Shown here: one piece after another, positions 1 to 8,739 of the stretch
Layout of the letters: each line of letters starts with the position of its first letter
Numbering within the stretch: position 1 is the first letter of the stretch
Assembly (NCBI RefSeq): GCF_020667895.1
Contig: NZ_JAFMPS010000007.1
Span: 1-64,000, forward strand
From: Alcanivorax sp. 1008
GTDB lineage: Bacteria > Pseudomonadota > Gammaproteobacteria > Pseudomonadales > Alcanivoracaceae
Reading direction: 5' to 3'
DNA length: 64,000 nucleotides
Translations under genes and position numbers: made by a program
Notes under the pieces: generated by a model
The model's input: the letters and a program-made list of their open reading frames with translations, nothing else
Told to the model about the DNA's origin: nothing
Databases searched by the model: none

Positions 1-2
1 GA

Positions 3-170
3 GTAGGTCTTGGAGCTGACTATGCCCTGAATGATGGTTGGGCTTTAAGGTTTATGGCAACGAGCTTTAGCGAAGATGCAGTGGCATTTAGTATCAACAT
101 CATGAAGCGATTTAACGTTAGTGATAGCGCAAAAACTCAGCCAAAGAAAGATCCGATTACCACCCTCTAA
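3..170 (+). CDS. Outer-membrane beta-barrel protein, C-terminal fragment (5' end outside window)
   Basis: The frame is open from the first bases of the window and gives a 55-residue C-terminus ending in TAA at 168-170. It has alternating hydrophobic/polar residues (GLGADYALNDGWALRF, then SEDAVAFSINIMKRF), the look of the last two strands of an OmpA-like or porin-type barrel, followed by a polar tail of about 18 residues rich in Lys, Gln and Pro. An aromatic residue closes the last strand (KRF), as barrel-assembly signals usually do, but it is not the chain end because of the tail. No function can be given from this fragment; an OmpA-like transmembrane domain is the best guess. Confidence 0.6.
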   Translation, partial: VGLGADYALNDGWALRFMATSFSEDAVAFSINIMKRFNVSDSAKTQPKKDPITTL

Positions 171-638
171 GTAATCCTGCTTAACTGCCTGTGCCGGTTG
201 CTCATTTGTAACCGGCCAGGCCATCGCCTCGTTTGACCCTGATTCGTTACGCAAGCGTCTAGCTGTTTTCCGGGAAGCCCGACGGTGGGCGCGCTGTATG
301 GATGCTGTTCATTTGTGCCAGCCTGGGCAGCAGAACAGCCGGGTTATCATCAGAGCAAAAACTGAACATCACGCTGTAATGCCGTGGTGGTGTGCTCGGA
401 ATTTCGTCTAAACGAGCAAGCTATTTGTCTCTTCCTGCGTGAGCAATCCCTTCTGGATTTGCTAGTCTCCTGTTATGAGTTAGCTGCTGCGCTTCTAAGG
501 GCATCCTTTTTAAGGTAAGGCGCAAAAGAAAAACTCGTTTTCGACAGTGCGCTTATTTAATAGAAATTGATTTCGCGGCTGTATAAACGGCGTTTGCTTT
601 TATGTAATGCAGATAGCCTGGATCAAGCTTGATAGTCC
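171..638. other. Non-coding stretch of about 470 bases
   Basis: I see no convincing gene on either strand. A hairpin lies just after the barrel protein: arms at 193-199 and 210-216 (GCCGGTT/AACCGGC), extended by CCTG/CAGG beyond a one-base bulge. No T-run follows, so it is at best a weak terminator. From about 470 onward the sequence becomes visibly AT-rich and stays so through the next two genes. Confidence 0.5.
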
Positions 639-1325
639 GTGGTTATTGAAAGCAAGGTGTCGCATTTTGCGTTTATCCCATATTTACCAATTCGGTTAAG
701 GATCATGGAATTCTGCGATGTAGGGAATTTTATCTTTGCTTTTATTGCACTGCATAAATCGTTAATTGAATCGCAGCTTGACGTTAATCGATATAGCGAC
801 TTAGAAGTTCTTGTTGGTAAGAAATATGAACTCAGTGATGCAATGAAAATGGTTTTTCCGGGAAAGGAGTTTGGCTCCCTTAACGAAAAAAGAAATGCAA
901 TGCTCCGTGCGTCAGACAGTGGAATTTGGCCTCTGGATTATGGCGCTTTGTATTCAGAGGTAATGCTCCCTTTCAGTCAAAGCAACGAAATTGATGCAGC
1001 ACTGCTAGAGTATGAGGCCGTCTATAAAGAGAGAATTCAGCAGATGACAAATGTGGAGTTTTCTGTACGCAGCGGGAAGTTAATGGAGTTTCGCGCACCG
1101 AACGAACAGAGTTGTTCATATAGTACTCTAATTTGCTACGTCATAGAGTCGCACATTTTCTTTCTCGCCAGGCAGGCTTTTTCAACTGCCAGAGTGGATC
1201 GCCGTCGAGCCGATTACAGAAATATTCGAACCCTTGTGTTTCCGTCATTTCCTGAAAGGAAGCGAATCTACGATTTTAAAAGTAGCGGAAACAGGTCGGT
1301 GGCACTTAGAAGATTTTGTCTGTAA
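639..1325 (+). CDS. Possible truncated AraC-type regulator (ligand-binding half only)
   Basis: A 228-residue frame starting at a GTG without a clear Shine-Dalgarno. I do not recognise it with certainty. Residues about 100-185 follow the pattern of the N-terminal ligand-binding/dimerisation domain of QisR-type AraC regulators: a G-x-W-P-L-x-Y-G segment, then a helix with a Leu-Glu-Tyr repeat, a short beta hairpin, and a long hydrophobic helix. The C-terminal helix-turn-helix domain that should follow (as in the intact regulator just downstream) is absent; the protein ends in a Ser/Arg-rich stretch that fits no domain. It is AT-rich relative to most of the window. It could be a decayed regulator, a stand-alone ligand-binding protein or an unrelated protein. 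Confidence 0.4.
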   Translation: MVIESKVSHFAFIPYLPIRLRIMEFCDVGNFIFAFIALHKSLIESQLDVNRYSDLEVLVGKKYELSDAMKMVFPGKEFGSLNEKRNAMLRASDSGIWPLDYGALYSEVMLPFSQSNEIDAALLEYEAVYKERIQQMTNVEFSVRSGKLMEFRAPNEQSCSYSTLICYVIESHIFFLARQAFSTARVDRRRADYRNIRTLVFPSFPERKRIYDFKSSGNRSVALRRFCL

Positions 1326-1392
1326 GGCAACTGCTGTGTGAACCTTTTGATCCGACCTGTAACCAGGTATTAGCAATGTTGGAGGTGTACTT

Positions 1393-1581
1393 ATGAGTGT
1401 TTTCAAAGACCGTCGTGGCGAACATAGCGGGCAGTATGTCGGGCCGGAAAAGAGAAAGATAAGGGATGCCAGAAACGATGATCAATGGTACCTGAAGGTA
1501 GGGTACGTTAAGCATGAGCCTGACTCTGATGGCCGGAAGTCGGCCGAATCAAAGGGTATTGACAAAAATGAGAGAAAGTAG
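1393..1581 (+). CDS. Small, highly charged hypothetical protein (62 aa)
   Basis: ATG preceded by a strong Shine-Dalgarno (GGAGGT, about 6 bases upstream), the main reason to accept this short frame. The product is very hydrophilic, rich in Arg, Lys, Asp and Glu, with the pattern DRRGEHSGQYVGPEKRK near the N-terminus. No signal peptide, membrane segment or Cys is present. It lies between the possible truncated regulator and the intact AraC-type regulator, same strand. I do not recognise a family and cannot assign a role. Confidence 0.5.
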   Translation: MSVFKDRRGEHSGQYVGPEKRKIRDARNDDQWYLKVGYVKHEPDSDGRKSAESKGIDKNERK

Positions 1582-1654
1582 GGGCCTGGACTGCTGGAAG
1601 CGCACTGGCGCCGTGACAGGGCTATCGGCAGTAGTTGTGGTTGACCCGTATCAG

Positions 1655-1688
1655 CCTAAGAACTTAGACTTAGGACTGTGGGTATAAC
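1655..1688 (+). promoter_or_regulatory. Repeat cluster and -10-like box upstream of the AraC-type gene
   Basis: CCTAAG at 1655-1660, CTTAG at 1663-1667 and CTTAGG at 1669-1674 form an inverted repeat plus a six-base-spaced direct repeat. TATAAC at 1683-1688 resembles a -10 box and lies about 15 bases before the ATG at 1704. No good -35 box is spaced correctly. The arrangement fits an operator for an activator, perhaps the AraC-type protein itself; this is inference. Confidence 0.35.
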
Positions 1689-1703
1689 GCAGGCTTCTGT
1701 AGT

Positions 1704-2744
1704 ATGATCGCTCGCTCGAAACTCAGGTTTCCCGTCTCTCATTTTCAGTTTATTGAGCGGATGCTCCCGGATATTGGCTATCCAGGGGTGTTCCCCATGC
1801 TGCTGAAAGCGTTAAACATAAAGGAAGAGCAGTTCCGCGACCCGGCAACCAGAATTGATGGCGATCAGTTTCTTTTCTTCTTGCGGCAACTAAAGAGCTT
1901 TCCGGAGTCACTTCTTCCTGTCCAGACCGTGTTGAAATACTATTCTTGGTCCGGTTTTGGGGTCTTGACACTCGCTGGCATGAGTTCTCTGACCATCAAA
2001 GACTCCCTATTGGTTTCCATTGAGCACGCTCATCTGTTTATTCCTTGTGTGGCTATGAGGTTTGAAGAGGGAGATGCTGAGTCCCGCATGATACTCGAGC
2101 TGACCACAGATTTTGAGGAAATGGGTCCGGCGATGATAGAGCTCGGGACGTGCTTCATGAAAAGAATGGCCGAAGAATTGGTGGGGCAGCTCCCGCGGCC
2201 AACTCTTCATTTTGCGCACGGGTGCTGGCTCAACATGGACGATCGGCGGGCCGAAAAGGTGTACGGGGAGTCTTTTGATTGCGATGTTCGATTTAATAGC
2301 AGCTTCTCGGGTGCTTCAGCGCCTAATGAGCTATGGAACCTTCCTTTAAAGAATTCGAACAAACCGACTTTTGAAAAGGCCCTTGCAATATTAAGGGAAG
2401 AAGCAGAGTGGCTTTCTCCAACCGAATCAATGTCAGCCAAAGTCCTCAGTGTCATGAGAAATGGAGCTGCCAGTGATATCTATCTCAGCCAGAAGCAATT
2501 GGCTTCTGTTCTTAATGTAACAGCACGTACTCTTTCCCGAAAATTGGCTACGGAAAAGACAAGCTTCAAAGACCTGATGAACAAGGTCAGGTTTGAAAGT
2601 GCGCAGAAACTACTAAAAAATAGCAGATTGAGTATCAGTCTGATTGCTTTGAAGGTTGGCTATCAAGATAGCAATGCATTTATACGCGCTTTCAAGAATT
2701 ATACAGGCAAGACGCCCGCCAGTTGGCGGTCTGCCAATAGCTAA
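1704..2744 (+). CDS. AraC-family transcriptional regulator, QisR/OruR-like
   Basis: 346 residues, the usual length for AraC regulators that carry an N-terminal arabinose-binding-type domain. Residues about 12-210 form the sensor half; about 240-343 hold two helix-turn-helix units, including QKQLASVLNVTARTLSRKL and a second unit with the family signature of a DSNAFIRAFKNYTGKTP stretch near the end. It should bind DNA as a dimer in response to an unknown small molecule. It precedes, on the same strand, four coupled genes for exported proteins and may control them, but about 350 bases separate them. No strong Shine-Dalgarno is visible; the ATG was chosen because the alignment with family members starts here. 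Confidence 0.85.
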   Translation: MIARSKLRFPVSHFQFIERMLPDIGYPGVFPMLLKALNIKEEQFRDPATRIDGDQFLFFLRQLKSFPESLLPVQTVLKYYSWSGFGVLTLAGMSSLTIKDSLLVSIEHAHLFIPCVAMRFEEGDAESRMILELTTDFEEMGPAMIELGTCFMKRMAEELVGQLPRPTLHFAHGCWLNMDDRRAEKVYGESFDCDVRFNSSFSGASAPNELWNLPLKNSNKPTFEKALAILREEAEWLSPTESMSAKVLSVMRNGAASDIYLSQKQLASVLNVTARTLSRKLATEKTSFKDLMNKVRFESAQKLLKNSRLSISLIALKVGYQDSNAFIRAFKNYTGKTPASWRSANS

Positions 2745-3093
2745 ACGTAGCGCGGGCTCTCTTCTTGCCCGTGTCAATCTTTCGGCCTTCCTGCTGGTGG
2801 TTAGGTCGTCCGTTTGTTGGCTTGCCATTGGAGTTTTCGGGGAGGGATTTCTCGCCGGGCCGATGGTGTAAATGCCCAGTGATCCAACGTCAATGCAACG
2901 CAGTTGTAGACAAAATTCTTGCTGTTATGGACAGCTTTCGCCCCCGTCCTCCTCAGGCACACTGAATACAGCTATTCTGGTCCGTAATACCGTATGTGAC
3001 TATCGTTGATGGTCATGACAGGCGAGCCGCGTCGGCAAGGGGTATTGGTGCCGCTGACGTGGTTATAGACTCTAGTTGAATGCGGAAACCTTT
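2745..3093. other. Non-coding stretch before the exported-protein operon
   Basis: About 350 bases without a credible gene. A short GC-rich inverted repeat (CGGGC/GCCCG near 2752-2773) follows the AraC-type gene but has no T-run. The promoter of the downstream four-gene operon should lie here; I could not pick a convincing -35/-10 pair. Confidence 0.45.
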
Positions 3094-4485
3094 ATGTGGC
3101 CAGCCTTACTCAAGATAGTCCGTCTGCAGGTCGCCTTTTGCTTGGCGCTGGCGTGCTCCGGGACGCACGCGTTGCAAGCAATGGATGAAGACGAGATGGC
3201 GGCTGTTTCCGGTGCAGGCCTGGTCCTAAGTCTTGAGGATTGGCGCTTCCTCGCTTCTCCTGGCAGCTATCTGGAGGTTACCGGGGATCCGCCGCCCGTT
3301 GGCAGTACATCCCAGCGCGGTGATGCGCGCTGGTACGGCATCTCCTACTCTGCTGCGTCATCGATATCGACAGCCGACGAGAGCTACGACGGCACAAGTT
3401 GTGTTGTGGGGATTGGCTGTCCTATCGGTTCGGCAATTCCGCTGGCCGCTGCAGTGGATAACCCGTTTATTATTCGCGTATTCGATTATGTGAGCGAAGG
3501 TACGCGCGATTACTATAACCCGGATGGGTCGATCGTCGACCAGCCTACGGTTTTTGAGTTGCTTGCGCCAACCTCGCACGACAAGTTAAAGGCATCTTTC
3601 TGGTCGGAACTGCTGGTGGGTCTTGACGGTGGTTACCATGGTTCGCGAGTCGATACGGGGTTTCAGTTCCTCCAGTCTCGGGTGATCATGGATGAAGTCG
3701 AGCTGTACACGTCCATCGACATGAACAATAACCCGGTCACACCAAAGAAATTCGGCACGGTATGGCGCATGTACCAGTATCCCACTCGTCCAGCGTACAG
3801 CACGACCTATGGTCCTCTCCCTGGAATTCCTGCTACCTATGGCCTCGGTGGAACCATCGCTGTCAGTGGCGATATGCACTTCTCGGCGCGCCAGAAAGCA
3901 GGCAGCGCAAATGCATTGGAAAGCGTACCAAGCTTCACCGAGACCGCAGGGATGTACTTCAAGGGTGTAGATACCGTTCTTCATCTGGGGGTTATGCACT
4001 ATATGTCGCTGATTCTCGATGATGTGCCGGCCCAGGACGGTAACTTCACAATAGAGTTAACCACACTTCCCGAAGTGCCGGCGCTTTACAACGATTATTA
4101 CAGTATTTCCCCGGGTGCGGGTCCTGGCGGTCTCGCTGCGGGACTTGGCTACAAGCGAACCAATCGTCCAGAGCGCTACTACGAAACCCATGGCTTCTGG
4201 AGAATTGGCGATCAGAATTTTGGAAACAACGGCATCAGCGGTACCGGAGACGGTATTTACTTTATGTCTGAGGAGCCGGGCGGATTTGCTGCTTTTTCCG
4301 ATCGGCGCAGTGAGGATCAGGACGCATGGGAGCTGTCAGAACTAGGCTTTTTTAATCTTGTCCCGCCGCCTCCGACCCAAAAGAACCCTAACAACCAGAA
4401 CCTGTCAACGGTTAATCTTGGCGAGGTAAATGTTCAGGGTATCCTGATTCAAAATCTCAAAATTACAACGCTGTCAGGGACGTGA
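3094..4485 (+). CDS. Exported protein of the DUF6160/Fil-like type, first of four
   Basis: 463 residues from the ATG at 3094 (a TTG at 3076 would add six residues). An N-terminal signal peptide (about residues 1-28, hydrophobic core LQVAFCLALACSG) is followed at once by AMDEDEMAAVSGAGLVLSLE, the short acidic 'L/M-x-D-x-x-(L/M)-xx-V-(S/T)-G' motif typical of DUF6160 proteins and Acinetobacter FilA-type putative pilus-system proteins. The rest is beta-rich and Gly/Tyr/Pro-rich, with no Cys-rich or catalytic motif, and ends after NLSTVNLGEVNVQG. Its stop overlaps the next start by one base (TGATG), implying translational coupling. Likely secreted or surface-associated; function unknown. Confidence 0.75.
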   Translation: MWPALLKIVRLQVAFCLALACSGTHALQAMDEDEMAAVSGAGLVLSLEDWRFLASPGSYLEVTGDPPPVGSTSQRGDARWYGISYSAASSISTADESYDGTSCVVGIGCPIGSAIPLAAAVDNPFIIRVFDYVSEGTRDYYNPDGSIVDQPTVFELLAPTSHDKLKASFWSELLVGLDGGYHGSRVDTGFQFLQSRVIMDEVELYTSIDMNNNPVTPKKFGTVWRMYQYPTRPAYSTTYGPLPGIPATYGLGGTIAVSGDMHFSARQKAGSANALESVPSFTETAGMYFKGVDTVLHLGVMHYMSLILDDVPAQDGNFTIELTTLPEVPALYNDYYSISPGAGPGGLAAGLGYKRTNRPERYYETHGFWRIGDQNFGNNGISGTGDGIYFMSEEPGGFAAFSDRRSEDQDAWELSELGFFNLVPPPPTQKNPNNQNLSTVNLGEVNVQGILIQNLKITTLSGT

Positions 4486-5120
4486 TGATGATCCGGTTTC
4501 TAGCAGTAGCGATGCTGGTCTTTGCTTCCCTTCCCACCACGGGGCGCCTTTTCGCCATGGATGCCATGTCCGAGGCGGACTTGGCCGACGTCGCTGCCCA
4601 ACAAGGCATCGCGCTTGATTTATACCTCGGCATCAACGCGGATTCTGATGGCTCTGGGCGACCTGATATGACCGTGCCGGAGGGCCTGCGCCGCCTTGGA
4701 CTGCGGTTTGAAGGTCGTACCGATGAGTGGCTGACATTGAAAAACTACTACGGTGTGATTGAGGTTTCCAATCTCTTCATCGATGTTGCTGTATCCAGTT
4801 CTGGCCCGACAGCCCACGCGGGCGACGGATCACAGTTTGAAGATTCTAATGGCAACGACTTGCGAGACCCGCTGCTGGGCAGCCCCGGCGGTTCAGTCTA
4901 TAACCTGCCGCTGGTACAGTTCCAGCTTAGTGATCCACTTAGATTGGCGCTAACGATCGAGAGTATCGGCATCGAGTATGGTCCCCAGGGCTACGCGCAG
5001 GACAACAGTTTGGTCAATATTGTCGGGGTAAAGGTCGGTCAGGGAAGTGATGGCGCGCTGAACACGTTTCAGCCCGCTTCTATTCGCATGGAGGGCAGGA
5101 TCGGTGTCTTTGGTTTCTAA
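4485..5120 (+). CDS. Exported protein of the DUF6160/Fil-like type, second of four
   Basis: 211 residues, starting at ATG 4485 inside the stop of the previous gene (a GTG at 4482 is possible). Signal peptide of about 22 residues, then MDAMSEADLADVAAQQGIAL, the same acidic motif as its neighbours. The remainder is a short beta-rich domain with Asp/Gly turns (NADSDGSGRPD) and ends in EGRIGVFGF. It is the shortest of the four and may be a minor subunit or adaptor. Coupled to the next gene by a 17-base overlap. Function unknown; a surface assembly with its neighbours is inferred from co-translation and the shared motif. Confidence 0.72.
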   Translation: MMIRFLAVAMLVFASLPTTGRLFAMDAMSEADLADVAAQQGIALDLYLGINADSDGSGRPDMTVPEGLRRLGLRFEGRTDEWLTLKNYYGVIEVSNLFIDVAVSSSGPTAHAGDGSQFEDSNGNDLRDPLLGSPGGSVYNLPLVQFQLSDPLRLALTIESIGIEYGPQGYAQDNSLVNIVGVKVGQGSDGALNTFQPASIRMEGRIGVFGF

Positions 5121-6219
5121 TATTTCCTCGTGGTTCCGCCCGTTTTTCACAGTTGTCGGGCTGCTGCTTCCGTATGCCGTATTGGCGATGGAGGAGCTCT
5201 CCGATAAAGAACTAGCAGAACTCTCAGGCCAGGCTCTGTTCCAGGCGGACTACATCAATGGTGTGGGTCCGGATGGCGTGGCACACAATGAATTCGCATA
5301 CTATCGTCTCTCCATAGATGCCTTGGTGGAATTCAATATGAATATTGACAAGCTTCAGCTGGGATGCGGGGGCTTTAATGAAGGTATCAAGGCGAACGCC
5401 TGTGACATTGATGTGGATTATCTCCGCTTGATGGGCCCGGATGGCCCCGGCAGCTCTAATCCGGTTGCTGGTGCGGACGTCACGGGCGATCCAGTGTTGA
5501 GCACCTTTTCGTTGAAGCGGCCCTATGTTGAGTTCGCCGTCAAGAATGATGGCAGCGTGAATCGTGAAATTGTTGGATTTCGCCTGGGCTCGGAGCTTGC
5601 TAACGGTGTACTTTCAGCGGGCAGTTTTCGTAATAGTAACTCATGCAACAGTAATCCCGACAATGTTGCCTGTCATACTGGCATCAACACCTTTTCCGGC
5701 GACTTGAAGCTGCGGCTGCAAGGCAACGCGAGCGCTACGGTGTGCATCACTCCTTTTTGTTTTGTTCCAATTCCACAAAACTTGGCGATTGATGAAACCA
5801 CTGATGTACGTGGTTCCCGTATTGATGAACCCGTGTTGATTGCAAAATCAACCGTCATAGACCTTCCGCTGCTTCGGCGGGCTCGGCTGACTGCGGTCCT
5901 CAAGGAGGACTTGCGCTTCCTGCATAATATTGACCTTGCCGATACCACTGATTTTGGCCTCTCTTTTCAGCGAGAGCGTGTTTCCTGGCCGACATTCTCT
6001 AAAACCGGCGGTTTTAATAACGGTTATCTGTATCCGGCCAACACGGGCTGGTGGTTGGTAGCACCCAACAGCGTCAATATCTCTGGCGTGAGTATTGACG
6101 CGGGGACACTCAATATCCTTCAGGCGGGTGTTGGATTAGTCGGAACGGTCCCGTTCAACAACAAGGATATTGGGCAGCGACCAGCGGATAATTGCTGGGG
6201 TGCGGCGGTGTTCTGTTGA
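5104..6219 (+). CDS. Exported protein of the DUF6160/Fil-like type, third of four
   Basis: 371 residues. There is no ATG before the mature region, so the start must be the GTG at 5104, which has a good Shine-Dalgarno (GGAGGGCAGGA) ending about seven bases upstream; it overlaps the previous gene by 17 bases. Signal peptide (hydrophobic core FFTVVGLLLPYAVLA), then MEELSDKELAELSGQALFQAD, the shared motif. The mature part is beta-rich and has three Cys-containing segments (CGGFNEGIKANACDID, SCNSNPDNVACH, VCITPFCFVP) whose even number suggests periplasmic disulphides. Ends NCWGAAVFC. Stop overlaps the next ATG by one base. Function unknown. Confidence 0.74.
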   Translation: MSLVSNISSWFRPFFTVVGLLLPYAVLAMEELSDKELAELSGQALFQADYINGVGPDGVAHNEFAYYRLSIDALVEFNMNIDKLQLGCGGFNEGIKANACDIDVDYLRLMGPDGPGSSNPVAGADVTGDPVLSTFSLKRPYVEFAVKNDGSVNREIVGFRLGSELANGVLSAGSFRNSNSCNSNPDNVACHTGINTFSGDLKLRLQGNASATVCITPFCFVPIPQNLAIDETTDVRGSRIDEPVLIAKSTVIDLPLLRRARLTAVLKEDLRFLHNIDLADTTDFGLSFQRERVSWPTFSKTGGFNNGYLYPANTGWWLVAPNSVNISGVSIDAGTLNILQAGVGLVGTVPFNNKDIGQRPADNCWGAAVFC

Positions 6220-8489
6220 TGGCCAGAATCATGACCTATGTGCTGCTATTATTAGTATCTGCTCTTATTGCTACCCCCAGTTGGGCCTTGACCCCGCTGT
6301 CTGACAGCGACTTGTCCGAGCACACAGCCCAGAGTGGTATAGCGATTTCGCTCTCGGCCGGGGTCGGAGAGAATGTCATCACGGCTGATTCCGTTAATGT
6401 TGTTTACGATAGTGAAACACCCGCTCTCGAGGCGACCCACCGGATTACTGATGTAGCGCTTTACTCCCATGATGGTGGAGCGTTTAAGATCGATACGCAG
6501 ATTGATGTCGGGTCCGACAGTGGTGATCCCGGAGTTTCCATATTTCTCGATTGGAGGAACCTGACAAATCCCGCTGAAATCCCGCTTACCGATCAGAGCG
6601 CTTGGGCGTCAAGGCGAGATCTCGTGCTTGATTTTGGCGGCGGCGCTGTTTTGCCGGGCAATGCGCTGGGCGTTACATCAAATTCCTGGGGCCGAATGGG
6701 TTTGGTGGGCGCGGGATACTTCAGGCTTGTCAATCAAGGCTTGCTGAACATAGCTTACGATGACGCATCCCTCGAGCTTAAAACTATCGGTAACTGGTTC
6801 TACTCCCAAGCCGCTGGCACCGCCTTGGCGCCAGAGCTGAGTTTCGGCAACCTGGACTTCAGCTACGCCTTCGTGAAGGGGGCGAATACTAGCCTGGGCT
6901 TGGGGACGGTTGGTTTGAGCAGCAATGGATTTGTTGCGACTGCGCCGTACATAGACCTCACACTGAATTTCGATTTGTTGTACAAAGGCTCTCCGTCACG
7001 AATCTATGACACCACTGGGCGGGGGGAAATGATCTTGTTCGGTTGGGCCGGCGGAGTTACAGGCATTGATGAAGACGAAGACGGCACTTTCGAGCGAAAT
7101 GGGGGCGTGACAATATCTGCCGGCGGCTATGGCTATGGTGAGGAGACCATAGCGGGAAGCCAGTTCAACGACTATGACGGCAGCGGTCTTACAGCCCGTA
7201 GCCAGGGCCTTAACGTTTTGGCTGAATGGGATTACGACTCCGATTTCGCTTGGTTGCTAGGGCAGGCGGGGGGCAACCGCACCACTATCCGGTTCTTTGA
7301 CTGGAAGAGGCTGTCGGGCGCCCCACACGATTTCAGAATCCCGCTGATTGTTGATGTCTTTACGCAGGCAAATCCTGCAGCGGGGATTTGCTTTGGCGGT
7401 GTACTGCCAGCTTCCGGGAATTTGACTTCTGGGGCATGTGCCGGCGCTGGTGGTGCCTCGGAGAGTCTCGCGTTGGACAGCTCGTCTGCGCTTGGCGTCT
7501 TGATTCGTGACGCCGGTTTGCATGCGTACAATTCCCAGGTCGAAGTCATTGATCCAGGTGCGGCCATAGAATCCGAAATATTCAACTGGTCTTTGCTATA
7601 TACATATGGAAAGCTTGACGCTAACGTCATGCTGTATCCGGAAGGTATTAGTTGGAATGGCTCGGCCTATCAGACTACGACAACTGGCTTGAAAGCGGAT
7701 GTTCTTGTGACTGCGCAATCACCGGGATATTGGGCCGCTGCGCAAAGTGCGTTTTCCAGCAATGGCAGTGTTCGAGACAACTGGGCTACACATACGCATT
7801 TCGGCATCGCTGATACCCTCACCAGCGAGGCTTTCCCAACCCCATCTGGCGGCACTTCATCGGCATACGCTTTCGGATTATTAAATGCTGATTTGATCTG
7901 GAAGGCCAACGATCTGTACTTTCGTGTCACAGAGCCTGACGGCGCCTATGCCGACTTTCCAGGCGGTTTGTGGGTGCAGACTTCAGTCGGGTCAAAGTTC
8001 GGCTTCAGGGGCGCACTGGGCGCGGGCAGCCTTGACGACTTAAGTCGAACAATTAACATTTCATTGCTGGATGTTAACCTCGATACGGACAACTTCATTT
8101 TTGCGTTGAGCCCTGGAAACGCCAGTGCTAATCCCGGTGAAACCTTTATTGCTTTTGACGGTCGGCTGGACTTTTCTGGCGATGCCTACATCTCACTGGC
8201 CGAACCATCACAACCGGCTGCAGACCTTAGACTAGGTAATGTTGACGGGACCATCCGTTGGCGCGATGGTCGCATTCAAGTCCTTTCTTCATCGGCAACC
8301 GCAGATAACCGTCCGGCATTGGTTATCGCGAACAAGATTGATATCGGTCGTAGTGTCGTTGCCGGGCAGGCTGGTCCTACGGCTGGCACCGATCTTACCG
8401 GGACATTTACGTTCAGTGGGGCTCCCTGGCTACACACAGCTATCCCTGGCGGCACATGGGAAAGCAGGATTTCCATCAAGAAGCAGTAA
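6219..8489 (+). CDS. Large exported protein of the DUF6160/Fil-like type, fourth of four
   Basis: 756 residues from the ATG at 6219, overlapping the upstream stop (TGATG). Signal peptide (TYVLLLLVSALIATPSWA) followed by LTPLSDSDLSEHTAQSGIAI, the shared motif. The mature protein is almost entirely beta-strand-like, Gly/Ser/Asp-rich, with repeated segments of about 100-150 residues (for example VLDFGGGAVLPG, LLGQAGGNRTT, DLRLGNVDGTIRW). No catalytic motif, no C-terminal sorting tag and no lipobox. As the largest and last member it may be the main surface component. No clear terminator follows within the next 80 bases, though an inverted repeat lies at 8571-8588. Confidence 0.74.
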   Translation: MARIMTYVLLLLVSALIATPSWALTPLSDSDLSEHTAQSGIAISLSAGVGENVITADSVNVVYDSETPALEATHRITDVALYSHDGGAFKIDTQIDVGSDSGDPGVSIFLDWRNLTNPAEIPLTDQSAWASRRDLVLDFGGGAVLPGNALGVTSNSWGRMGLVGAGYFRLVNQGLLNIAYDDASLELKTIGNWFYSQAAGTALAPELSFGNLDFSYAFVKGANTSLGLGTVGLSSNGFVATAPYIDLTLNFDLLYKGSPSRIYDTTGRGEMILFGWAGGVTGIDEDEDGTFERNGGVTISAGGYGYGEETIAGSQFNDYDGSGLTARSQGLNVLAEWDYDSDFAWLLGQAGGNRTTIRFFDWKRLSGAPHDFRIPLIVDVFTQANPAAGICFGGVLPASGNLTSGACAGAGGASESLALDSSSALGVLIRDAGLHAYNSQVEVIDPGAAIESEIFNWSLLYTYGKLDANVMLYPEGISWNGSAYQTTTTGLKADVLVTAQSPGYWAAAQSAFSSNGSVRDNWATHTHFGIADTLTSEAFPTPSGGTSSAYAFGLLNADLIWKANDLYFRVTEPDGAYADFPGGLWVQTSVGSKFGFRGALGAGSLDDLSRTINISLLDVNLDTDNFIFALSPGNASANPGETFIAFDGRLDFSGDAYISLAEPSQPAADLRLGNVDGTIRWRDGRIQVLSSSATADNRPALVIANKIDIGRSVVAGQAGPTAGTDLTGTFTFSGAPWLHTAIPGGTWESRISIKKQ

Positions 8490-8570
8490 GCTCAGTGTGG
8501 CTGCCAAATTTGAATTCCGTGTTGTGAGTTGCTTGCTGCCACCGTCTACCTCTGGTCAAACAGGTTTTTG

Positions 8571-8588
8571 AATCATAGTGCTATGATT
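8571..8588. promoter_or_regulatory. Perfect 18-base palindromic site
   Basis: AATCATAG at 8571-8578 and CTATGATT at 8581-8588, separated by TG. The two-base spacer is too short for an RNA hairpin loop without losing pairs, and no T-run follows in either direction, so a protein-binding site is likelier than a terminator. The bound protein is unknown. Confidence 0.4.
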
Positions 8589-8739
8589 GTTGGCACGATG
8601 AGTGTCCGTTTAAGAAAGCATTCTGTCCTTCGCTGCATGCCCCGACGCATACTTTGTCCGCTACCCTCTCTTGCAGTCTAAGTTGAGTTATCAAAAAGGA
8701 TGAGGACTGGCCAAAAAATAGAGCTCTCGATCAGTGCGG

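Noticed and set aside
188-220. Hairpin after the barrel protein as a true terminator
   Set aside because: Good stem but no T-run; mentioned only as a weak candidate.
2765-2965. Plus-strand frame of 66 codons after the AraC-type gene
   Set aside because: Pro/Arg/Trp-rich product without ribosome-binding site or family resemblance; probably chance.
8583-8681. Small plus-strand frame of about 32 codons
   Set aside because: No Shine-Dalgarno, overlaps the palindrome at 8571-8588, and the product is not recognisable.
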